Shown piece by piece: positions 57,073 through 64,000 of a stretch of DNA of 64,000 nt (the stretch's first letter is position 1; each line of letters begins with the position of its first letter). A program made the position numbers and the translations under genes. The notes under the pieces are model-generated. The model worked only from the letters and a program-made list of their open reading frames with translations, ran no database searches and had not been told where the DNA came from. Origin of the DNA: JACJWR01 sp963752505. Its GTDB lineage: Bacteria; Actinomycetota; Actinomycetes; S36-B12; UBA10799. The stretch spans positions 62,001 to 126,000 of the forward strand of contig CAVVYM010000006.1 of assembly GCA_963752505.1 (NCBI GenBank). The letters run 5' to 3'.

Positions 57073-58941
57073 CTAGGTACCGGCGAACTGGGTGGCGTAG
57101 AGGTCGGCGTACAAGCCACCGGCGGCCAGCAGTTCCTGATGCGTCCCCGACTCCACAATTCGCCCGCCGTCGACGACGAGGATCTGGTCCGCGGAGCGAA
57201 CGGTTGACAAGCGGTGGGCGATCACCAACGACGTCCGACCCGCCAGGGCATTGTCGAGCGCCTGCTGAACTGCCGCCTCACTCTCGCTGTCGAGGTGGGC
57301 CGTCGCTTCGTCGAGCACCACGATGCGTGGCCCCTTGAGTAGCAGGCGGGCCAGCGCCAACCGCTGCTTCTCGCCGCCGGACAGCCGGTGGCCGCGATCA
57401 CCGACCACGGTGTCCAGCCCGTTGGGCAGGGACCGCACCAGCCTGGCGATTTGTGCAGCTTCCAGGGCATCCCAAATCTGATCCTCGGAGGCCCCGTCGT
57501 TGGCATAGCGGAGGTTGTCGCGGATGCTCTCGTGAAAGAGGTGAGCCTCCTGCGTGACGTAGCCCACTGCCGCGCGTAGCGACTCGCCGGTCACCTCCTT
57601 GACATCCTCGCCAGCCACCCGCACCTCGCCGCTCGTGGCGTCGTAGAGCCGTGCCACGAGGGTGGTGATGGTCGTCTTGCCCGCCCCACTGGGACCTACC
57701 AGCGCAGTCAGGGTGCCGGCGGGCGCGACGAAAGAGACGCCGCGCAGCACCGCCTCGGCAGGCGTGGCCTCGGCTCGCGCCACCGATTCCAGGGACGCCA
57801 ACGACACCTCGCTGGCATCGGGGTAGCGGAAGCCCACGTCGTCGAACTCCACGCTCAGCGCACCCGTGGAGGGCAGCGGCCGCGCGTCCGGCGCGTCGTG
57901 GACCAGCGGTTTGAGGTCGAGCACCTCGAAGACGCGGTCGAAGCTCACCAAGGCGGTCATGACGTCCACCCGAACATTCGAAAGCGCAGTCAGCGGACCG
58001 TACAACTGCGCCAGCAGTCCGGTGAGTGCGATGAGCGTTCCGATGGTCAACGTCCCGGCGATCACCGCGTTGCCGCCGAACCCGTAGGTCATCACAGTCG
58101 CCATGGCCGCCACCAAAGTCAGAGCGGTGAAGAAGTAGCGGTTGGCCATCGCGATACTCACCCCGATGTCGCGCACCCGGCCAGCTTTGGCCGAGAACGC
58201 GCCTGATTCCCGATCGTGGTCGCCGAACAGTTTGACCAGCAGCGCGCCGGCGACGTTGAACCGCTCGGTCATCTGCGAGGACATGTCGGCGTTGAGCGTC
58301 ATCTGCTCGCGCGTCAGCGTCTGCAACTTGCGACCCATCCAGCGCGCGGGCAAGAGGAACAGCGGTAGCAGGACCATGGCGCCAAGGGTGATGCGCCAGT
58401 CCAGGATGAACATGGTGATGAGTACGACGACGACGCTGATCAAGTTGCCCAGCACGCCGGACAGCGTGGAGGTGAAGGCCTGCTGCGCGCCGATCACGTC
58501 GGAATTCAGCCTCGACACCAGCGCACCAGTCTGGGCACGGGTGAAGAAGGCGACCGACTGCGTCTGAACGTGGCCGAACACTTCCGTGCGGAGGTCGAAG
58601 ATCAATCCCTCGCCGATGCGCGAGGAGTACCACCTGCTGAGCAAGCCCAAGCCGGCATCGACCAGCGCCACGACGCCGGCAATGATGGCCGTGGTGGTGA
58701 CCACGGCAGCGTTCCCCGGCGTGATGCCTTCGTCGATGATGCGCCGGAAGAGCAACGGCTGAGCCACGGTGAGCCCGGCGTCAATGACCAGCAGGATCAG
58801 GAAAACCGTGATGAGTGGTCGGTACGGTCGAGCGTACGCAAGGATCCGGCGCCAGGTGCCCGGCTTGATCTTGGCGTTCTTTACCGAGGAGTCACGTGTG
58901 AAAGAGCGCAGCGTGGCAAACGGACTGCCCGGCATCGACAC
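57073..58941 (-). CDS. ABC exporter, fused membrane and ATPase domains
   Basis: This 622-residue half-transporter has six hydrophobic helices in residues about 35-325 (type I exporter fold), then an ATPase domain with Walker A GPSGAGKTT, signature LSGGEKQRLALARLLL and Walker B RIVVLDEATAHLDSE. It resembles MsbA/LmrA-like lipid or multidrug exporters that work as dimers. It lies seven bases after the enoyl-CoA hydratase gene. Substrate unknown. Confidence 0.9.
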   Translation of the reverse strand: MSMPGSPFATLRSFTRDSSVKNAKIKPGTWRRILAYARPYRPLITVFLILLVIDAGLTVAQPLLFRRIIDEGITPGNAAVVTTTAIIAGVVALVDAGLGLLSRWYSSRIGEGLIFDLRTEVFGHVQTQSVAFFTRAQTGALVSRLNSDVIGAQQAFTSTLSGVLGNLISVVVVLITMFILDWRITLGAMVLLPLFLLPARWMGRKLQTLTREQMTLNADMSSQMTERFNVAGALLVKLFGDHDRESGAFSAKAGRVRDIGVSIAMANRYFFTALTLVAAMATVMTYGFGGNAVIAGTLTIGTLIALTGLLAQLYGPLTALSNVRVDVMTALVSFDRVFEVLDLKPLVHDAPDARPLPSTGALSVEFDDVGFRYPDASEVSLASLESVARAEATPAEAVLRGVSFVAPAGTLTALVGPSGAGKTTITTLVARLYDATSGEVRVAGEDVKEVTGESLRAAVGYVTQEAHLFHESIRDNLRYANDGASEDQIWDALEAAQIARLVRSLPNGLDTVVGDRGHRLSGGEKQRLALARLLLKGPRIVVLDEATAHLDSESEAAVQQALDNALAGRTSLVIAHRLSTVRSADQILVVDGGRIVESGTHQELLAAGGLYADLYATQFAGT

Positions 58942-58948
58942 GTGGTGC

Positions 58949-59776
58949 TTAGCCCTCCATCAGCGAGGCGAGCTCGGTGATTCGACCGTATTGGGCACGC
59001 CGCTCGGCCGCAGTCTGTTGCGCCAAGGTTCGCCCGGCGGCACCACGGATCAACTCCAGCACTGCCGAGGTCGCGTTCGGCATCGCCGTCGTGATTGCAG
59101 CAATGAGGTCGTCGGAAGCCTGCGACAATTCACCGTCGGGCACGCAGGCGAGAGCCAATCCGATGTCGACTGCCTCCTCGCCGGAAATCGGCCGACCGGT
59201 GAGGCAGATCTCCAGCGCGCGCTGGTAGCCGACGGCCTGCACCAACGGCAGGGTTCCCCCGAGATCCGGCACCAGGCCCAACTGGATTTCTTTCATGCTC
59301 AACGACGCGCTGCGCTCCACCAGCATCACGTCGCAAGCAAGCGCCAATTGGAAGCCTGCGCCAATCGCGTGCCCCTGCACCGCGGCGATGGTGACAACGG
59401 GCCGCTCGCGCCACCAGGTGAAGGCACGCTGGAAGTGCGCAATCGTGCCGTCCACCTCTTCGGCGGATTTCGACGCCAACTCCATGAGCGACGGTTCGCC
59501 GGGGATGCCCTCGACGAACATGCGACGATCCAGTCCGGCGGAGAAGGACGGGCCGTTGCCGGTCAACAGCACGACGCGCGTGCCTTCCGGAAGGTCGTCG
59601 CCCAGCGCGGCAAGAGCGGCCCAAGTCGCTGGCGTCTGGGCGTTGTGCCTGTCGGGGTGGTCGAGTGTGACACGCAACACCGGACCGTCGACGGTCGCGA
59701 CAATGCCCGCGGTCGAAAGCAGGTGCTGGGTTTGGGCACTAGTCAGTTTTCGAGCCTCTCTTTGTGTTCCCGCCAC
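58949..59776 (-). CDS. Enoyl-CoA hydratase/isomerase family protein
   Basis: The crotonase fold is clear: VTLDHPDRHNAQTP, GNGPSFSAGLD (oxyanion hole), VQGHAIGAGFQLALACDVML and MKEIQLGLVPDLGGT. Substrates are acyl-CoA esters. The start is uncertain: no ATG precedes the conserved core. Options are GTG at 59776, or a CTG at 59746 with AGAGAGG seven bases upstream that overlaps the stop of the HTH gene. The longer frame to 59977 is antisense-free but overlaps the whole HTH gene. Confidence 0.85.
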   Translation of the reverse strand: MAGTQREARKLTSAQTQHLLSTAGIVATVDGPVLRVTLDHPDRHNAQTPATWAALAALGDDLPEGTRVVLLTGNGPSFSAGLDRRMFVEGIPGEPSLMELASKSAEEVDGTIAHFQRAFTWWRERPVVTIAAVQGHAIGAGFQLALACDVMLVERSASLSMKEIQLGLVPDLGGTLPLVQAVGYQRALEICLTGRPISGEEAVDIGLALACVPDGELSQASDDLIAAITTAMPNATSAVLELIRGAAGRTLAQQTAAERRAQYGRITELASLMEG

Positions 59777-59954
59777 GCTGACGCCACTGTACTTCGTTCT
59801 CTGCCAACACGCGATGCACGAAGCCGTACGAGCGGCCCGACGCATTCGCGATCGCCCTGATGCTATCGCCAGCCTCGTAACGGCGAACGTACTCCTGGGC
59901 GAGTGTGTCCCGCTCGTCCCCAACAATCCGCCGACGCGATTCCTGCTTGTCCAT
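59739..59954 (-). CDS. Small helix-turn-helix protein
   Basis: From the ATG at 59954 (MDKQESRRRIVGDERDTLAQ) this 71-residue protein has YEAGDSIRAIANASGRSYGF and VHRVLAENEV, a homeodomain-like helix-turn-helix, then a basic tail QRGGNTKRGSKTD. Similar 65-80-residue proteins occur in many actinomycetes; their targets are not known. It overlaps the start of the enoyl-CoA hydratase gene, so the two are probably cotranscribed. Confidence 0.8.
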   Translation of the reverse strand: MDKQESRRRIVGDERDTLAQEYVRRYEAGDSIRAIANASGRSYGFVHRVLAENEVQWRQRGGNTKRGSKTD

Positions 59955-60075
59955 GACGCCTCCGTCGATACTGTCAACGGCCCCCCGCAGGGCCAGATGT
60001 GAAATTAGAGAGCCCGTGCTGGACTCCTGAAACTGCCGCCCACTCCCCACATACTCCCCGAAAGTCGGCGGCCGT

Positions 60076-60153
60076 GCCGTTTCAGCAATGCAGGTTTTCG
60101 CAATGCCGAGTTTTTGCAGTGCCGAGTTTCAGCAATGCCGGGTTTCAGCCACT
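60076..60153. repeat. Imperfect 14-17-bp tandem repeat, five copies
   Basis: Units such as GCCGAGTTTCAGCAAT run head to tail at 60076, 60090, 60105, 60121 and 60137. They lie upstream of the small HTH gene and downstream of ABC-F. The otherwise empty interval 59955-60226 holds nothing else I recognise. Confidence 0.75.
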
Positions 60154-60226
60154 GCACAATTAGAGTATTCGATGGTGCCGACAGGCGGCGGTCAAGTCAA
60201 GACCTGGCCGGTAGTTCAACGAGAAC

Positions 60227-61825
60227 TCAGGCCAATTCCACGAGTTCAAGGTAGTCCTCGCGCCACAGATCCTCGTCGCCTTCGGGCAGAATCAGCACCC
60301 GCTCTGGATCCAGCGCCCCCACTGCGCCGTGATCGTGCGTCACGAGCACGACTGCGCCGCTGTAACGACCCAGCGCCGAGAGCACCTCGTCACGGCTCGC
60401 CGGATCGAGGTTGTTCGTCGGCTCGTCGAGCAACAGCACATTCGCGCCGGACACGACGAGCATCGCCAACGCGAGCCTGGTCTTCTCGCCCCCCGAAAGG
60501 GTGCCGGCCGGCTGATCGACCGTCTCGCCGGAGAACAGGAACGAACCCAGGACATTGCGGGCTTCCTGCTCCCCGAGTTCGGCCGACGAATGCAGAAGAT
60601 TGACCAGCACGGATGCGTCTGGATCCAGCGTTTCATGCTCCTGTGCGTAGTAACCCACCTTCGCGCCATGACCCGCGCTCACCTGCCCGGTGTCGGCAGT
60701 CTCGATGGCAGCCAGAATCCGCAACAGCGTCGTCTTCCCCGCTCCGTTGAGGCCCAGCACGACCACCCGAGCCCCGCGATCGACGGCAAGGTTGACGTCG
60801 ATGAAGACCTCTTGCGAACCGTAGGACTTGCTCAGACCGTCGGCCGTGAGCGGCACTCGCCCGCACGGGGCCGGTTCGGGGAATCGCAAGTGCGCCACCT
60901 TCTCGTGGGGACCAGCGTCGCCGACCGCGTCGCGCAGTCGCTCGGCGCGACGCAGCATTCCCTGTGCAGCCTTGGCCTTCGTCGCTTTCGCCCTCATCTT
61001 CTCGGCCTGTGTTTCCAGAGCTGAGGCCTTCTTGTTCAGGGTCATGGCGGTCTTCTTGCGACGACGCTCGACCGCCTCCCGCTCGGCCAGATAGGCGCGC
61101 CAGCCCAGGTTGTAGACGTCCAACTGCCCGCGCGTGGCGTCGAGGTACATCACCTTGTTGACAGTGTCTCCCAGCAACTCCACATCGTGGCTGATGACGA
61201 CTACGCCACCGGGATACTGCAGTAGAAACTGGCGCAACCAGACGATTGAGTCAGCATCAAGGTGGTTCGTTGGCTCGTCGAGCAGCAGCGTGTCATCGGC
61301 CGAGAACAGCAGCCGAGCAAGTTCCACGCGTCGGCGTTGACCGCCCGACAGAGTCCCCAGCGGCTGTTCGAGCAGCCGGTTGTCAATTCCGAGTCCGGCC
61401 GCGACGGCGGCCGCCTCGGCCTCGGCGGCGTATCCTCCCGCGGCCATGAATTCGGCTTCCGCGCGGGTGTAGCGCCGCATGGCGTCAGCGCGGGTCGAAT
61501 CGTCGGCGGAGGCCATGCGCTTCTCGGCGCGGCGCATGCGGGCGATGACGTCATGCATGTTGCGCGCCGAGAGTATTCGATCGCGGACCACCTGTTCGGG
61601 ATCAGCAGACCGCGGATCCTGCGGTAGGTAGCCGACGGTGCCGCCGGCGGTCACCGTGCCTGCCGCCGGTGCCGTCTCGCCCGCCAGGACGCGCATCATC
61701 GTGGTCTTGCCCGCCCCGTTGCGCCCCACCAGACCTACCTTGTCGCCATCGGCGACGCGGAAGGACGCGTCGGTGACGAGGATGCGGGCTCCAGCGCGCA
61801 ACTCGAGCCCGGATGCCGAAATCAC
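60227..61825 (-). CDS. ABC-F family ATPase (ribosome-associated type)
   Basis: This 532-residue protein has two ATPase domains without membrane segments: Walker A GRNGAGKTT and GLNGAGKTT, signatures LSGGQRRRVELARLL and LSGGEKTRLALAMLV, and both LLLDEPTNHLD/LLLDEPTNNLD motifs. Between them lies a basic coiled-coil linker (ERRRKKTAMTLNKKASALET) that would reach toward the ribosomal P/E site. ABC-F proteins act in translation, and some protect against ribosome antibiotics. The start overlaps the sufT-like stop by four bases. Confidence 0.92.
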   Translation of the reverse strand: MISASGLELRAGARILVTDASFRVADGDKVGLVGRNGAGKTTMMRVLAGETAPAAGTVTAGGTVGYLPQDPRSADPEQVVRDRILSARNMHDVIARMRRAEKRMASADDSTRADAMRRYTRAEAEFMAAGGYAAEAEAAAVAAGLGIDNRLLEQPLGTLSGGQRRRVELARLLFSADDTLLLDEPTNHLDADSIVWLRQFLLQYPGGVVVISHDVELLGDTVNKVMYLDATRGQLDVYNLGWRAYLAEREAVERRRKKTAMTLNKKASALETQAEKMRAKATKAKAAQGMLRRAERLRDAVGDAGPHEKVAHLRFPEPAPCGRVPLTADGLSKSYGSQEVFIDVNLAVDRGARVVVLGLNGAGKTTLLRILAAIETADTGQVSAGHGAKVGYYAQEHETLDPDASVLVNLLHSSAELGEQEARNVLGSFLFSGETVDQPAGTLSGGEKTRLALAMLVVSGANVLLLDEPTNNLDPASRDEVLSALGRYSGAVVLVTHDHGAVGALDPERVLILPEGDEDLWREDYLELVELA

Positions 61826-62172
61826 ACGTTGAAGCCTAGAGCCCGCAGCATCTCCCGGCCTTCATCGGTGATTTTCTCCGGGCCCCACGGCGGCATCCAG
61901 ACCCAGTTGATCCGGTAGTCGGGCGCCACGCCGTCCAGCGCCGCGCGGGTTTGGTCCTCGATGACGTCGGTCAGCGGGCAGGCGGCCGAAGTCAACGTCA
62001 TGTCGAGGGTGACACTTCGGTCACTTTCCACGTGGACGTCGTAGACCAGGCCCAGGTCCACCACGTTGATGCCCAGTTCCGGGTCAACGACATCGCGCAT
62101 CGCCTCGAACACGTCCGAGGGGTCCAGTGTCCCGTTGCTGGTCTGATCGGACGCGGTTGTGGTCTCAGTCAT
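61822..62172 (-). CDS. MIP18/DUF59-family Fe-S assembly protein (SufT-like)
   Basis: From the ATG at 62172 (MTETTTASDQTS) the protein is 116 residues: VFEAMRDVVDPELGINVVDL, the cysteine motif LTSAACPLTD, and the C-terminal WMPPWGPEKITDEGREML. Family members help mature Fe-S proteins. It overlaps the sufU stop by four bases, at the end of the suf operon. Confidence 0.92.
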   Translation of the reverse strand: MTETTTASDQTSNGTLDPSDVFEAMRDVVDPELGINVVDLGLVYDVHVESDRSVTLDMTLTSAACPLTDVIEDQTRAALDGVAPDYRINWVWMPPWGPEKITDEGREMLRALGFNV

Positions 62173-62663
62173 GCTGTCGTCTCCTCGTGGTTGGCCGCCT
62201 GGTGGGCGGCGAGTGCTTGGGCCACGGCGTCTTTCCAGGCCATCCATCCGAGCAAGGCGCACTTGACTCGCGCGGGGTACTTTGCCACGCCAGCGAAGGC
62301 CACGGCGTCGCCGAGCACGTCCTCGTCCGGCTCGTAGTCTGCGGCTCCCGCCTGCAACATGGCAACGAGCTCGTCCACCGCCGCCATGCCGGCGGACACC
62401 GGCAGCCCGTCGAGCTGGCTGAACAACACGCTCTCGGAGGCCTGCGAAATGGAGCAGCCGGAGCCGTCGTAGGACAACCAGACTCGGGGATCCTTGCTGG
62501 ATGCGCCGTCCGACCAGTCCAACCTCACACGGAGGTTCACTTCATCGCCGCAGGTTGGGTTGACGTGATGGACCTCCACGTCGAAGGGTTCCGTGAGGCC
62601 CTTGCCCTCCGGGCTGCGGTAGTGATCCAAGATGATCTCTTGGTACATCTGCTCGAGGTTCAT
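62169..62663 (-). CDS. sufU: Fe-S cluster assembly sulfur-transfer protein SufU
   Basis: The ATG at 62663 overlaps the sufS stop; the product has 164 residues. It begins MNLEQMYQEIILDHYRSPEG and carries the three zinc-ligand cysteines in NPTCGDEVNL, GSGCSISQASES and VKCALLGW, with the Asp after the first. SufU takes persulfide from SufS in Gram-positive SUF systems. Confidence 0.94.
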   Translation of the reverse strand: MNLEQMYQEIILDHYRSPEGKGLTEPFDVEVHHVNPTCGDEVNLRVRLDWSDGASSKDPRVWLSYDGSGCSISQASESVLFSQLDGLPVSAGMAAVDELVAMLQAGAADYEPDEDVLGDAVAFAGVAKYPARVKCALLGWMAWKDAVAQALAAHQAANHEETTA

Positions 62664-63954
62664 TTCCGTACCCCGAAGAAGTCTTGTGCCGCATGCACCC
62701 CTTCGACGAGGGAGTCCACATCGGCAGTGCTGTTGTAGATGTAGAACGAAGCCCGGGTGGTCGCGGGCACGCCGAACCGGCGGCACACCGGCCAGGCACA
62801 GTGGTGGCCCACTCGCACGGCCACTCCCCGATCGTCGAGCACCTGGCCGACATCGTGGGGATGCAGACCGGCAACGGTAAAGCTCACCGCGGACCCTCGA
62901 TCGACCGGCTCCACCGGGCCGATGATGTCGACGCCCGCAATCGCCTCCAACCGCATGAGGGCGTAGGAGGTCAGCGAGTGTTCGTGCTCGGCCACCTTGG
63001 CCATCCCGATGCGATCCAGGTAGTCGCACCCCGCTGCCAGGCCTACGGCCTGCGCGGTCATGGGCACGCCCGCCTCAAAGCGCTGCGGGGGCGCGGCGAA
63101 TGTTGACGCCGCCATGGTCACATTGGCGATCATCGAGCCGCCCGAAATGAACGGCGGCATCGCCTCCAGCACCTCGGGGCGCCCCCACAAGACGCCGATG
63201 CCCGTGGGTCCGAGCATCTTGTGGCCACTCCAGGCCACCAAGTCCGCGCCCATCGCCCACACATCCATCGGCTGATGCGGCACGGACTGGCAGGCATCCA
63301 CGAGCGACAGGGCACCGACCTCTCGGGCCCGACGAACCAAGAACTCCACCGGGTTCAACGTGCCCAAGATGTTCGACTGGTGCACCACGGCCATGATTTT
63401 GGTGCGCTGCGTCAGGAGTTCGTCGAGGTCACTCAGGTCCAGCCGGCCGTCGTCGGTCATGCGGGATCCACCGCAAGGTCGCGCCAGTCTTGAGCGCGAC
63501 CTGCTGCCAGGGCACCAAGTTGGCATGGTGTTCCATCTCGGTGATGAGGATCTCGTCACCCGGGCCGAGCACGAACATCGGATCGGCAGGGTGGCCGAGT
63601 CGAGCCAGATCCGTGGAATTGCTGAACGCGTAGGCCACCAGGTTGATGGACTCCGTCGCGTTCTTCGTGAACACGATCTCCGGCGGCATGGCCTGAACGA
63701 AGCCAGCGATGGTGGCCCGCGCTGACTCGTAGGCCTCCGTCGCTTCCTCCGCCAATTGGTGAGCGCCGCGATGCACCGCGGCGTTGTGCCGCTCGTAGAA
63801 GTTGCGCTCTGCATTCAGCACCTCAAGCGGCTTTTGCGACGTCGCAGCGCTATCGAGGTAGACCAGCGGCTTGCCGCCGCGCACGGTGCGCGACAGCAGG
63901 GGGAAGTCGCGCTTGATCGCGTCGACGTCCAGAACGGTCCACAGCGACGCTCAC
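62660..63954 (-). CDS. sufS: Cysteine desulfurase SufS, frame broken by a one-base insertion
   Basis: The 5' part reads LDVDAIKRDFPLLSR, LVYLDSAATSQKP and EHHANLVPWQQVALKTGATL. At 63461 an extra base shifts the frame, and the protein continues MTDDGRLDLSDLDELL, the PLP-lysine motif SGHKMLGPTGIGVLWG and the active-site cysteine region VRVGHHCAWPVC. Joined, it has about 420 residues. The start is also doubtful: a GTG overlapping the sufC stop (63954) is in a different frame from LDVDAIKR, suggesting a further indel near 63935; otherwise the first in-frame GTG is 63884. The enzyme yields persulfide from cysteine. Confidence 0.9.
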
Positions 63955-64000
63955 GCAGTGGTTGCCGCAGCGGCAAATTGTTCGTAGCCGTGGGCGTCGA
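63951..64000 (-). CDS. sufC: C-terminal end of SufC (Fe-S assembly ATPase), partial
   Basis: Only the last residues DAHGYEQFAAAATTA and a TGA at 63951-63953 are inside the window. An AHGY tail just before sufS fits SufC in the order sufB-sufD-sufC-sufS-sufU-sufT. The call rests mostly on position. Confidence 0.55.
   Translation of the reverse strand, partial: DAHGYEQFAAAATTA

Overview
The window looks like chromosomal DNA of a high-GC actinomycete (Actinomycetota). Evidence is the conserved order thrS-HIT-pgsA-acyltransferase-pimA-lemA-like-pdxS-pdxT-yebC-ruvCAB-yajC-secD-secF-rel and hisS-aspS-alaS-ruvX-mltG-aroE. It also has phosphatidylinositol-mannoside genes, a WS/DGAT acyltransferase, a DUF3099 protein and a SUF-type Fe-S operon. 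The exact lineage cannot be fixed from sequence alone; an uncultured genus or a metagenome-derived assembly is plausible.

Layout. 1-7.6 kb (minus): a very large secreted protein with DUF11-like and alternating DUF5979-like repeats, cut by the left edge. 8.0-11.6 kb: a metallo-beta-lactamase remnant, then a TetR regulator divergent from a two-gene ABC exporter, with two palindromic operators between them. 11.6-12.4 kb: remnants of at least three transposases. 12.5-16.9 kb: type IV pilus motor genes pilB-pilT-pilC without pilin genes. 16.9-25.3 kb: aroE, mltG, ruvX, alaS, a small membrane protein, aspS, hisS. 25.3-27.9 kb: a glyoxalase II-like hydrolase, a cupin and a DUF349 protein. 27.9-35.7 kb: rel, secF, secD, yajC, ruvB, ruvA, ruvC. 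35.8-43.0 kb: WS/DGAT, yebC, pdxT, pdxS, and a lemA-like/pimA/PIM-acyltransferase/pgsA cluster. 43.2-47.4 kb: a degenerate EF-G-like gene, HIT, thrS and tRNA-Val(CAC). 47.4-48.8 kb: minisatellite arrays around an unknown gene, plus a 52-residue membrane protein. 48.9-52.1 kb: a zinc-uptake operon divergent from zur with a shared Zur-like box. 52.1-60 kb: a DUF368 transporter, methyltransferase, PfkB kinase, thioesterase, dodecin, SURF1, ABC exporter, enoyl-CoA hydratase and a small HTH protein. 60.2-64 kb: ABC-F, then sufT-like/sufU/sufS and the end of sufC.

Genes that work together: SecD/SecF/YajC assist Sec export; RuvABC processes Holliday junctions; PgsA, the acyltransferase and PimA build PI mannosides; PdxS/PdxT make PLP, which SufS uses; SufS/SufU/SufT-like build Fe-S clusters; ZnuABC with Zur controls zinc.

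The main caution is sequence quality. At least six well-conserved genes (aspS, secD, sufS, the PfkB gene, the giant surface protein, the EF-G-like gene) are broken by single-base indels although the reading continues coherently in another frame. Several are normally essential, so uncorrected assembly indels are the simplest explanation and each broken gene is annotated across its break.
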